Part shown: piece by piece, positions 18,566 through 28,386 of the stretch
Position numbering within the stretch: position 1 is the first letter of the stretch
Layout: every line of letters starts with the position of its first letter
Assembly: GCF_004798705.1 (NCBI RefSeq)
Contig: NZ_CP039290.1
Location: forward strand, 3,782,001-3,846,000
DNA length: 64,000 nt
Source: Arthrobacter sp. PAMC25564
Lineage (GTDB): Bacteria > Actinomycetota > Actinomycetes > Actinomycetales > Micrococcaceae
Direction of reading: 5' to 3'
Position numbers and translations under genes: made by a program
The notes under the pieces: generated by a model
What the model saw: only the letters and a program-made list of their open reading frames with translations
Databases searched by the model: none
What the model was told of the DNA's origin: nothing

Positions 18566-18966
18566 CGGGGTTCCTCCAGATGTTCGGGGCCAAAGGCATC
18601 GGGCAGCACCTGGTCCATGGTCTTGATGCCCTGTGTGGTCATGAGCTCCATCTCCGGAGCCCGGAATTCGTACAGCAGTTGCCGGCACCGTCCGCACGGC
18701 ATCAGGACGCTGCCGCCGGCGTCGACGCAATAGAAGGCGCGCAACCGGCCGCCTCCGGTCATCTGGAGGTTGCCCACCAGGATGCATTCGGCGCAGAGCG
18801 TCAGCCCGTAGCTGGCGTTTTCCACGTTGCAGCCGCTCACGATCCGGCCGTCCGCGGTGAGGGCGGCCGCCCCGACCGGGAACTTCGAGTACGGTGCGTA
18901 GGCGTTTTTCATGGCCAGGGTGGCCGCGGCCTCGAGGGCCGCCCAGTCGACGACATCGGGCGCCAT
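18562..18966 (-). CDS. cdd: Cytidine deaminase
   Basis: Zn-dependent deaminase of cytidine/deoxycytidine, 134 residues, the size of the tetrameric form. Motifs: FPVGAAAL, GCNVENASYGLTLCAE (Zn Cys and catalytic Glu), and MPCGRCRQLLYEF (two Zn Cys). The ATG at 18966 lies 2 bases after the stop of the upstream ABC permease. Its own stop overlaps the start of deoA. Tight spacing shows an operon. Confidence 0.95.
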   Translation of the reverse strand: MAPDVVDWAALEAAATLAMKNAYAPYSKFPVGAAALTADGRIVSGCNVENASYGLTLCAECILVGNLQMTGGGRLRAFYCVDAGGSVLMPCGRCRQLLYEFRAPEMELMTTQGIKTMDQVLPDAFGPEHLEEPR

Positions 18967-18968
18967 GC

Positions 18969-20473
18969 TCAACCCTTGACGTACGGTATGCCGTCGGCCG
19001 CAGGCGGCCGCGAGCGTCCTACGAGTCCGGCCACCGCGATCACCGTCAGCGCGTAGGGCAGCATCGCCATGAACTGGCTGGGCACCGGGGACCCGATGAT
19101 GGTGATAATGCTCTGCAGGTTGTCGGCGAAGCCGAACAGGAGTGCGGCCAGGAAGGCGCCGATGGGATTCCAGCGGCCGAAGATCATGGCAGCCAACGCT
19201 ATGTAGCCCCGGCCGCCGGACATGTCCTTGCTGAACGCGTCCACCGAGACGAGGGTGAAAAAGGACCCGCCGATGCCGGCAACCGCACCGCCCATCAGGA
19301 CGTTGCGGAACCGGGTCCGGTTGACGTTGATGCCAACCGTGTCCGCGGCCTGGGGGTGCTCCCCGACCGCCCTCACGCGCAGGCCCCACTTGGTGTGGAA
19401 GAGCCCGACGTACACAACGATCACGGCCACGTACATCAGGTATCCGACCAGCGACTGACGGAACAGGATCGGTCCGATGATCGGGATGTCGGCGAGGAAC
19501 GGGATGTCCACGGTCTGCAGCCGGCCGGGCTTGTTCAGGTGCTGCGGGTCGGCCGTCAGCAGGGTGGAGAACAGGAAGCTGGTGAGCCCGCTGATCAGGA
19601 CGTTCAGTACAACGCCGACAATGATCTGGTTCACCAGGTATTTGATGCTGACGACGGCGAGCACGAGTGATACCAGGGCGCCGGCTACCGCCGCGGAGAC
19701 CAGGCCGAGGTAGACGTTTCCGGTTATTGTCGCGACCACGGCGGCAGAGAAGGCGCCCAGCAGCAGCTGCCCTTCAATCGCGATATTGACCACGCCGACA
19801 CGCTCGCAGAGCACGCCGGACAGAGAGCCGAATACCAGCGGAACGGCGAGCGTCACCGATCCGGCCAGCAGCCCGCCCAGGGAGATCGACGGCTCGCTGT
19901 CCCGGCCTCCGGCGACGATCCAGACCATGAATCCGACCAGGAAGACGACGGCGAACGCTCCTCCCAGCCAGCGCGGCGTGCGGCGGTGCCGCAGCGTCAG
20001 GAAGATGGCGTACCCGGCCAAAGCCAGCAGAAGGACCGAACAACTCCATCCCGCGGCCATCGACGGCACGGAAACCTTTTCGACCCGGGTTACGCCCAGG
20101 GCGGCCAGGCCAAGCACCACGACGGCGGCGATGGTGGCTGCCGGAATCCAGCGGTTCACAACGCCGCCCTGCCGGCGGCGGGCGGCCCAGAGATAGGCCA
20201 GATAGGCTGCGGCGGCCAGCGCCACCACCAGGGTCACCCATGCAGCGGCGTTGGACGCGTTCGGGTCCCTCGCCTCGGCAATGCGGAAACCGGCCGTCTT
20301 CGCATTGCCCATCAAGCCGAAGAGAATGGTGGCCAGCACGGCCAGCAGTCCGAGTCCGATGCCGGCCTTCCAGCTGACCAGTTCGGAGGTCGCTGACTTG
20401 GCCGGGCGGGAACCCGCAGACGGCGCAGTTTCCTCCGCCCGCGGCTGGCCGGCTGGAGATTGTGTTGTGGCGT

Positions 20474-20477
<4 letters not shown>
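18969..20477 (-). CDS. Nucleoside ABC transporter permease (NupQ type, long form)
   Basis: Membrane permease of 502 residues. The C-terminal 300 residues (from about LGGLLAGSVTLAVPLVFGSLSGVLCERVGVVNIAIEGQLL) form the usual BPD_transp_2 permease. Before it lie about 190 residues with several extra hydrophobic segments (GIGLGLLAVLATILFGLMG, AAWVTLVVALAAAAYLAYL, IAAVVVLGLAALGV, LLLALAGYAIFLTL, VVFLVGFMVWIVAG), which are not part of the standard core. The start overlaps the stop of the upstream permease by 4 bases. It is the partner of the next two ABC genes. Confidence 0.9.
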
Positions 20478-21857
<1,380 letters not shown>

Positions 21858-21865
<8 letters not shown>

Positions 21866-23435
21866 CTGCGTCTCCTTCATTGCCGGCGGCATCCACGACC
21901 GGACGGGTGTGCGCCGCGGCGCTGGCTTCGGCTTCGTCGGCCGGGACGCCGGCCATCATCAGGCCCAGGACGTCGCGGGAGGTGGTGGCCGGGACGATGC
22001 CCACCAGCCGACCCCGGTAGAGCACGGCAATGCGGTCCGCCAGCTGCACCACCTCATCGAGTTCGGTCGAGACGATCATCACCGGGGTTCCGTGGTCCCG
22101 TTCAGCGATGACCCGTTTGTGGACGAATTCGATGGAACCCACATCCAGCCCCCGGGTCGGCTGCGAGGCGATGAACAGGCGCAGCGGCCGGGACAGCTCT
22201 CGGGCCAGCACAACCTTCTGCTGGTTTCCGCCGGACAGCGTGCCGACGGCTGCGGTGACGGTCGAGATCCGGACGTCGAATTCCTCCACTTTTTTCGCGG
22301 CGTTTTCGGCGATCACCGAAGGCTTCATGCCGAGGCCGCGGGCAAAAGGCGGCTTGTCGTAGAGATCCAGGATCATGTTTTCCGAGATGGACAGGGTGCC
22401 GATCAAGCCGTCGACAGTCCTGTCTTCGGGCACAAAACCAACCCCGGCTCCCAGGATGTGCTTGACGCTGCGGCCGAGCAGCTCTTCGCCGTCCAGCGTG
22501 ATGGATCCGGAGGCATGCGGCTGGACTCCAAGGATGGCTTCGGTCAGTTCGGTCTGGCCATTGCCCTGGACGCCGGCGATGGCCAGTACTTCGCCCTTGG
22601 CAATGTCGAAGGAGAGATCGTCAACGGCGTGCTGGCCATTGTGGTCAACCACGGTCAGGTGCCGCACCTTGAAGGTGACGTCCCCGATCCGGGGCGCCCC
22701 CTTCTCCAGCGTCAGGCTGACAGCGCGTCCGACCATGGCGGATGCCAACTCGCTGGCGGAAGCTGTGGGCTCGGCCTGGCCGACGACCTTGCCGCGGCGG
22801 ATGACGGTGATGGTGTCCGAAATCGCCTTGACCTCGCGAAGCTTGTGCGAGATGAAGACGATCGACTTGCCGTCCCTTTTGAGCTGCCGGATGATATCGA
22901 GCAGTTCGTCGGTCTCCTGGGGGGTCAGCACGGCGGTGGGCTCATCCAGGATCAGGACCTCGGCGTCCCGGACCAGGGCCTTGATGATTTCAACCCGCTG
23001 CTGGACACCGACCGGGAGGTCTTCGACCATGGCGTCCGGGTCGACGTCGAACCCGTACTGGTCCGAGATCTGCCGGATCTTGCGGCGCGTCGCTTCCAAA
23101 TCCAGGAAGCCGGCCGCCTTTGTCGTCTCATTGCCCAACGCGACGTTTTCGGCCACGGTGAAGACGGGAATCAGCATAAAGTGCTGATGCACCATGCCGA
23201 TGCCGGCAGCCATCGCCTCGCCGGGATCCTTGAACACAACGGGCTTGCCGTCGATCAGGATCTCGCCCTCGGTGGGATCGTACAGGCCGTAGAGAACATT
23301 CATCAGCGTGGATTTGCCTGCGCCGTTCTCGCCCAGCAGGCAGTGCACCTGTCCCGGCTCGACCACCAGGTCAATGTGGTCATTGGCTACCAGGGACCCG
23401 AATCGCTTCGTGATCCCTCTCAGTTCGAGTTTCAA
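21858..23435 (-). CDS. Nucleoside ABC transporter ATP-binding protein (NupO type)
   Basis: Double-domain ABC ATPase, about 525 residues. Domain 1 has Walker [17 protein letters not shown] and Walker [15 protein letters not shown]; its signature is degenerate (LPVGVQQRVEI), as is normal in this family. Domain 2 starts near AIAGVQGNGQTEL and has the signature [15 protein letters not shown] and FIASQPTRGLDVG. The start is either the TTG at 23435 (gives MKLELRGITKRFG, typical of homologues) or a TTG at 23447; neither has a strong ribosome site. It lies 182 bases downstream of the binding-protein gene. Confidence 0.92.
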
Positions 23436-23557
23436 AACCCCAACCAATCTCTGTGTGTATGGGTCTGCCTCGGGCGCGTTACCAGCGGCAGGCCAACGGG
23501 TAGTGCCAGCCTAGTGTCCGCAAGGGTCGTTGGGCAGCGTGGGCTGGTGAACAGACA

Positions 23558-23605
23558 GGGCGCGCTGCCCTTCGGCCGGGGTAACGGCGGAAGGGCAGCG
23601 CGCCC
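23558..23605. terminator. Strong hairpin between bmpA and the ABC ATPase gene
   Basis: Perfect 16-bp stem (arm GGGCGCGCTGCCCTTC) with a 16-base loop, 12 bases after the bmpA stop. It either ends part of the transcription or protects the 3' end of a bmpA mRNA, while the ABC genes continue downstream on the same strand. Confidence 0.75.
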
Positions 23606-23617
23606 CGCGGTTGCAGC

Positions 23618-24730
23618 CTATTTGCTCGGGCTGGACTTCGATTCAACCTTGACGTTGCCCGAGACGATGTCCTTCTTCAGCTGGTCCAGTTCGCTCTTGA
23701 GATCAGCCGGTACGGCGGAATCCTGATCGTGGAACGGCGCCAGTGCCACGCCACCGTTTTCCAGGGTGCCGATGTACGGTGCGGCATCGAACTTGCCGTC
23801 CTTGTCATCCTTGATGACCGTTTCAACGGCGGTCGCCATGGTCTTCTGGACGGAAGAGAGGATCACGGACTTGTAGTCCGGAGCCGTGAGGTAGCCGTCG
23901 GAGTCAACCCAGATCAGCTTGGCGTCCTTGCCCTTGGCCTTGGCCTCCAGAATGGCGCTGCCCGCACCGGAGCCGACGGGACCGGCGACCGGAAGAACGA
24001 TGTCCGCGCCCTGGTCCAGGAAGCCCTGGGTCAGCACCTTGCCCTTGTCAACCTGCTTGAAGTCACCGACGAAGGTACCGTCCTGCCTGGCCTTGTCCCA
24101 GCCAATAAGCTGGACGTTCTTGCCCTTCTTGTCGTTATAGTACTTCACGCCATCGGCAAAACCGTCCATGAAGATCGTGACCGTGGGGATGTTGATGCCG
24201 CCGAAGGTGGCAACCTTCCCGGTCTTCGACGTTCCCGCAGCCAGGTAACCGGCCAGGAAGGCTGCCTGGGCCGTGTCGTAGACGATCGGCTTCACGTTCT
24301 TGGGGAAGGTCGAATCGTTGTAGTCGATGATCGCGAAGTGGCTGTTCGGGTTTGCCGTGGCGATGGACTTCGTGGCGTCGCCCAGCAGGAAGCCGACGGT
24401 GACGGTGAGCTTGCAGCCCTGCTGCACCATGGAGCGCAGATTGGGATCGTAGTCCGTGTCAGCCTTGGACTGGACGTGCTTCTCCTGGATGCCCAGATCC
24501 TTGACGGACTGCTGCAGGCCCTCGTAGCCGGACTGGTTGAATGACTTGTCATCGAAGCCGCCGGAGTCGGAGACCATGCATGCGGTGTAGTCCGACTTCG
24601 TGGCGCTGCTCGAGCCGCCGGATGAGGACGGGGCGGCCCCGCAGCCGGTCAGCAGGAGAGCGGCCGCACCCGCGGCCGCAACTCCGGCCGCAGAACCTCG
24701 CTTGAGGGTTGCACGCAGTGAGTTCTTCAA
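23618..24730 (-). CDS. BMP-family substrate-binding lipoprotein (nucleosides)
   Basis: Extracytoplasmic binding protein of 370 residues. The start is a TTG with GGAGG four bases upstream. Signal peptide and lipobox ending LLLTGC (Cys about 30), a Ser/Gly linker, then the BMP fold with SGGFDDKSFNQSGYEGLQ near 55-72, AFLAGYLAAGTSKTGKVATFGG, and DADI-like QGADIVLPVAGPVGSGAG. BMP (PnrA-like) proteins bind purine or other nucleosides. The downstream cdd, deoA and add genes support nucleosides as substrate. Two palindromes lie upstream, and a strong hairpin follows the gene. Confidence 0.92.
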   Translation of the reverse strand: MKNSLRATLKRGSAAGVAAAGAAALLLTGCGAAPSSSGGSSSATKSDYTACMVSDSGGFDDKSFNQSGYEGLQQSVKDLGIQEKHVQSKADTDYDPNLRSMVQQGCKLTVTVGFLLGDATKSIATANPNSHFAIIDYNDSTFPKNVKPIVYDTAQAAFLAGYLAAGTSKTGKVATFGGINIPTVTIFMDGFADGVKYYNDKKGKNVQLIGWDKARQDGTFVGDFKQVDKGKVLTQGFLDQGADIVLPVAGPVGSGAGSAILEAKAKGKDAKLIWVDSDGYLTAPDYKSVILSSVQKTMATAVETVIKDDKDGKFDAAPYIGTLENGGVALAPFHDQDSAVPADLKSELDQLKKDIVSGNVKVESKSSPSK

Positions 24731-24866
24731 TTTTCCTCCAGGAAGAAAGAGTAGGCGCTACGACGGGCGTTCAATGAGTGGGTGTTTCCGGTGTTCCACT
24801 GAAACTGGAGTTTTCACTGACGGCTTCGCAGCACTGCGCCGAGGCGCACTGATGGACGTTACTTTA

Positions 24867-24903
24867 GTGTCCTGGGACACGTTTGCTAGCACAGTACTCT
24901 GTG
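24867..24903. promoter_or_regulatory. Two palindromes upstream of bmpA
   Basis: GTGTCC-TG-GGACAC (24867-24880) and CACAG-TACT-CTGTG (24890-24903), about 140-170 bases before the bmpA start, in an AT-richer stretch. They may be operator sites for a nucleoside-responsive regulator. Nothing in the window identifies that regulator. Confidence 0.4.
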
Positions 24904-24940
24904 AATTCCCAGATTGTTTAGAACTTGTTACCTCGCAGTA

Positions 24941-24998
24941 GCCGCCACTGAAGTTCCCTCCGGTGGCGGCCGGTTGCGCCTCCTGTGCGCAACCGGCC
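24941..24998 (-). terminator. Two overlapping hairpins after the ohr operon
   Basis: A perfect 12-bp stem GGCCGGTTGCGC / GCGCAACCGGCC (24968-24998) lies just after the oxidoreductase stop. A second stem GCCGCCAC / GTGGCGGC (24941-24970) overlaps its arm by three bases, so the two can form only one at a time in full. Confidence 0.7.
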
Positions 24999-25004
24999 GG
25001 GGCG

Positions 25005-26036
25005 CTAGATGCGGACGAGCATCTTGCCCGTATTGGCGCCGTCGAGCAGGTCGATGAAGGCCTGCGGCGCGTTTTCCAGCCCGTCCACGATCGTCTCGTC
25101 GTAGCGCACGGTGCCGTCGGCCAGCCAGGCCGACATCTGGGCGGCGAATTCCGCCGCGTGCTGCCGCTGGCCGCCGACGAGGAAGCCCCGGAGCGTCAAC
25201 TGCTTCCCGATCGCCAGGGCCAGGTTGCGCGGGGCCGCCGGCGCAACGGTTGCGTTGTACTGGGAAATCGCCCCGCACAGGGCCACACGCCCGCCCACGT
25301 TCAGTTCCGAAAGGGCCGCCTCAAGGTGCTCGCCGCCGACGTTGTCGAAGTAGACGTCGATGCCCTTGCCGGCCGCCGCCTCCCGGAGCTGTTCCCGCAC
25401 CGGACCGTCGTGGTAGTTGAAGGCGGCGTCGAAGCCGAGTTCGAGCAGCCGCGCGACTTTCTCCGGGCTTCCGGCGCTGCCGATCACGCGGGAGGCGCCC
25501 TTGGCCTTGGCGATCTGCCCCACCAGCGAACCCACGGCGCCGGCGGCACCGGAGACGAAGACGGCGTCGCCGGGCTTGAACCCGGCCACCTTCAGCAGGC
25601 CCGCGTAGGCGGTGAGTCCCGTCATGCCCAGGGCACCGAGGAACGCCGGCGCCGGGGCCAGGTCCGTGCGCGCCGGGGTGGTGGCCTCCGCATCGACGAC
25701 CGCGTACTCGCGCCAGCCGAGCTGATGCACGACGGCGTCGCCTACCTTGCGGTCGGCGGAACGGGAGGCGATGACCTCACCGACGGCGCCGCCGTCGAGC
25801 GCCGCGTCCAGCGCAAACGGCGCGGAGTAGGACTTGGCGTCGTTCATCCGGCCGCGCATGTAGGGGTCCACGGAGATGTATAGGTTGCGCACCAGGACCT
25901 GGCCGTCCTGAAGTTCCGGCAGCTTCGTTTCGGCGAGCCGGAAGTTCTCCGGCCGTGGACGGCCGTGCGGCCGCGAGGCAAGCTGGATCTCCCGCGTGCT
26001 GGTCGGGAGGGTAGTGGTTTCGGCGCTGGTGCTCAT
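25005..26036 (-). CDS. NADP-dependent oxidoreductase of the zinc-free MDR family
   Basis: Cytoplasmic reductase of 343 residues, of the leukotriene B4 dehydrogenase / curcumin reductase-like type. It shows LYISVDPYMRGRMND near residue 58, FLGALGMTGLTAYAGLL, then the nucleotide-binding SGAAGAVGSLVGQIAKAKGA and FDNVGGEHLEAAL. No structural or catalytic Zn cysteines are present. The ATG at 26036 overlaps the ohr stop by 4 bases. Co-transcription with ohr suggests that it reduces reactive carbonyls or enals made under oxidative stress; that role is inference. Confidence 0.9.
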   Translation of the reverse strand: MSTSAETTTLPTSTREIQLASRPHGRPRPENFRLAETKLPELQDGQVLVRNLYISVDPYMRGRMNDAKSYSAPFALDAALDGGAVGEVIASRSADRKVGDAVVHQLGWREYAVVDAEATTPARTDLAPAPAFLGALGMTGLTAYAGLLKVAGFKPGDAVFVSGAAGAVGSLVGQIAKAKGASRVIGSAGSPEKVARLLELGFDAAFNYHDGPVREQLREAAAGKGIDVYFDNVGGEHLEAALSELNVGGRVALCGAISQYNATVAPAAPRNLALAIGKQLTLRGFLVGGQRQHAAEFAAQMSAWLADGTVRYDETIVDGLENAPQAFIDLLDGANTGKMLVRI

Positions 26037-26464
26037 GCGGCGACCTCCAGGATCTTGATGTCGACGGTGATGTTTCCACGGGTGGCGTTGGAATACGGGC
26101 AGATCTGGTGGGCCTTGGCCACGAGGGCCTCGGCGGTCTGCCGGCCGACCGCGGGCAGCGCGATCTCGAGCTCCGCGGCAAGGCCGTAGCCGGCACCGTC
26201 CGCGAGGGCGCCGAAGTGGATCCTGGCCGCGACCGCGGAGTCCGTCAGGTCCACCCGCTCCTTGCGTCCCACGAGGCGCAGCGCCGAGTGGAAGCATGCC
26301 GCATAGCCGGCCGCGAACAGCTGTTCGGGGTTGGTGCCTTCCCCGTTGCCGCCGAGTTCCACCGGGCTGGCCAGGGTCACGTTGAGCTTGCCGTCCTGGG
26401 TCCGGGCGTTGCCGTCGCGGCCCTCGCCTGATGCCAGTGCTTCTGCCGTATAGAGAGTCTTCAT
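26033..26464 (-). CDS. ohr: Organic hydroperoxide resistance protein
   Basis: Thiol peroxidase of the Ohr/OsmC fold, 143 residues, which reduces organic and lipid hydroperoxides. Both reactive cysteines are visible, in AAGYAACFHSAL (about residue 55) and AKAHQICPYSNATRGN (about 125). ATG at 26464. It is the middle gene of ohrR-ohr-oxidoreductase: ohrR ends 61 bases upstream and the oxidoreductase overlaps downstream. No OhrR box lies in the ohrR-ohr gap, so control probably comes from the boxes before ohrR. Confidence 0.95.
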   Translation of the reverse strand: MKTLYTAEALASGEGRDGNARTQDGKLNVTLASPVELGGNGEGTNPEQLFAAGYAACFHSALRLVGRKERVDLTDSAVAARIHFGALADGAGYGLAAELEIALPAVGRQTAEALVAKAHQICPYSNATRGNITVDIKILEVAA

Positions 26465-26525
26465 GGGGATTCCGTTCCGTTGTGTGGCAAGTGCGCGGGA
26501 TTTCCGAGCCTGTGGGTGGGAAGTG

Positions 26526-26990
26526 TCAGTGGGAGGAATGCAGCGCGGCGGCGAGCCGGTTCAGGGTCTCCCGGAGTTGGTCGAGTTCGGCGCCGGAGAG
26601 CCCGGCGGCATCCGCCAGCCGCTGCGGGATGCCGGCCGCCCCGGCGCTCAGCGCGGTGCCGGGGTCGGTCAGGAAGATCTCCACCCGGCGCTCATCCGCG
26701 GCGGACCGCCGCCGCTCCACGAACCCCAAGGATTCAAGCCGCTTCAGCAGCGGCGAGAGCGTGCCCGAATCGAGCCCGAGCTCCTCCCCCAGCCCGCGGA
26801 CGCTGCGCGGCTGCTCCTCCCAGAGCACGAGCATCACGAGGTACTGCGGGTAGGTCAGGCCAAGCTCTTCGAGCATCGGCCGGTAGGCCGCGGTGGCGGC
26901 ACGGGACGCCGAATACATCGCAAAGCACAACTGCCTGTTGAGCCGGAGGGCATCCGGCCGGCCTACTGCGGGGATCGGAGCGCCTGTCAT
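26526..26990 (-). CDS. ohrR: MarR-family peroxide-sensing repressor (OhrR type)
   Basis: Winged-helix regulator, 154 residues from the ATG at 26990. The sensing cysteine is in LRLNRQLCFAMYSASRA near the N-terminus, the position of the reactive Cys of OhrR. The DNA-binding region is LGLTYPQYLVMLVLWEE ... LGLDSGTLSPLLKRLESLGFVERRRSAADERRVEIFLT. Two OhrR-box-like sequences lie 17-44 bases upstream of the start, so the gene is very probably autoregulated. A 165-residue version from 27023 would start inside these boxes and is less likely. Confidence 0.92.
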   Translation of the reverse strand: MTGAPIPAVGRPDALRLNRQLCFAMYSASRAATAAYRPMLEELGLTYPQYLVMLVLWEEQPRSVRGLGEELGLDSGTLSPLLKRLESLGFVERRRSAADERRVEIFLTDPGTALSAGAAGIPQRLADAAGLSGAELDQLRETLNRLAAALHSSH

Positions 26991-27006
26991 ATGGAAATGA
27001 TAGCCC

Positions 27007-27034
27007 ACAATTGAATTGTGCACAATTGAATTGC
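27007..27034. promoter_or_regulatory. Tandem OhrR boxes
   Basis: ACAATT-G-AATTGT (27007-27019) and ACAATT-G-AATTGC (27022-27034), two bases apart, match the known inverted-repeat OhrR box (as in Bacillus, ACAATTAAATTGT). They also form a larger palindrome around GTGCAC. They sit directly upstream of ohrR. Confidence 0.8.
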
Positions 27035-27088
27035 GGATGGTTGAGGCGGAAGGGGCCCGTTGTGGCGGACTGCCGTGGGAGGTGCGGC

Positions 27089-28288
27089 CTAGAGGTCGCG
27101 GAGGGTGCGCAGCGCCGCTGCGGTGAGGACCCGGATGCCGATCCCAAGGGACCGCTCATCGAGGATGTAGTCTCCGCGGTGGAGGTCGTACTCTTCGCCG
27201 CCGGGGGTCATGGTGCCCAGGCGCATCATGGCGCCGGGAAGGTCCGCGAGGAACCAGGCGAAGTCCTCCCCGCCCATGGACTGCGGCGTCAGGACGACGG
27301 CACCCTCGCCGATCTCGGCACGGGCAGAGGCCTCGATCAACGCGGTTTCGTGTTCGGAGTTCACCACGGGAGGCACGCCGCGGGTGTGCTCCAGGCGCAC
27401 GTCGACGCCGTACGGGGCGGCGATCTGCTGCACGACGTCATCGAGGATCTCGCCGGCACTGTGCCAGGCGTCGCGGTCCAGGCAGCGCATCGTGCCAGCC
27501 ATGTAGCCGCTGCCCGGAATGGCGTTCGGGGCGGAGCCGGCGGAAATCTGGCCCCAGACGACAGAGACGCCACTGCGAACATCGACGCGGCGGGACAGGA
27601 CCGCCGGAACGTTGACCGCGATCTGGGCCAGCGCGAAGACGAGTTCCTCGGTCAGGTGCGGGCGGGAGGTGTGGCCGCCGCGCCCCGAAAGTTCGATCTT
27701 GATGGTGTCCGAGGCGGAGGTGATGGCGCCGATCCGGGTCCCGATCTTGCCCACCTCAATCCGGGGATCGCAGTGCAGGGCCAGGATCCGCGGGACGCCT
27801 TCGAGGACACCCTGCTCGATGCAGGCATGCGCGCCGCCGGGCATGGTTTCCTCGGCGGGCTGGAAAATGATCCGGACGGAGCCGCGCAGCGGAGCGGCCT
27901 CGTGCATGCGCTGCAGGACCAGGGCGATGCCCAGCATGGTCGTGGTGTGCACGTCGTGCCCGCAGGCATGGGTGACCCCGTGGTTCTTCGAGGCGAACTC
28001 GAGGCCGGTGTCCTCGATGATGGGAAGGGCATCGATGTCGCCGCGCAGGGCGGTGGCGATGGGTCCTTCGCCGATGTCCACGGTCAGGCCGGTGCCTTCG
28101 AGGCGGCGGGGCTTCAGGCCGGCAGCCTCGAGCCGTTTCGCGAGCCTGTCCGTGGTGCGGAACTCCTTGAAGGACAGCTCGGGGTGCGCGTGCAGGTCAC
28201 GCCGGAAAGCGATCAGTTCCGGGAGGAGGGGCTCCAGCCACGGCCCCACCACAGTGGTGGGTTCGGCTTCAGTAGTGTAGTTGCGCAC
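27089..28288 (-). CDS. M20-family amidohydrolase (N-acyl-amino-acid or related)
   Basis: Metallopeptidase-fold hydrolase of 399 residues. Metal-binding and catalytic landmarks: FRRDLHAHPELSFKE (residues 28-42), GDIDALPI, THACGHDVHTTTMLG, FQPAEETMPGGAHACIEQG, and a C-terminal MGGEDFAWFL. This is the M20D (HipO/AmhX-like) type, which cleaves N-acyl amino acids or similar amides; the substrate cannot be told. GTG start at 28288. It is transcribed toward ohrR but its 3' end is followed by the OhrR boxes, so it is a separate unit. Confidence 0.88.
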   Translation of the reverse strand: MRNYTTEAEPTTVVGPWLEPLLPELIAFRRDLHAHPELSFKEFRTTDRLAKRLEAAGLKPRRLEGTGLTVDIGEGPIATALRGDIDALPIIEDTGLEFASKNHGVTHACGHDVHTTTMLGIALVLQRMHEAAPLRGSVRIIFQPAEETMPGGAHACIEQGVLEGVPRILALHCDPRIEVGKIGTRIGAITSASDTIKIELSGRGGHTSRPHLTEELVFALAQIAVNVPAVLSRRVDVRSGVSVVWGQISAGSAPNAIPGSGYMAGTMRCLDRDAWHSAGEILDDVVQQIAAPYGVDVRLEHTRGVPPVVNSEHETALIEASARAEIGEGAVVLTPQSMGGEDFAWFLADLPGAMMRLGTMTPGGEEYDLHRGDYILDERSLGIGIRVLTAAALRTLRDL

Positions 28289-28386
28289 AGGGTAACTCTA
28301 GCGACCACACAATGATTAGCGGCATCGCATACGGCGCGTTACGGATTCCTGAACATCCCGTGCCCGCGCCGGCGCCCGCCTGGCGG

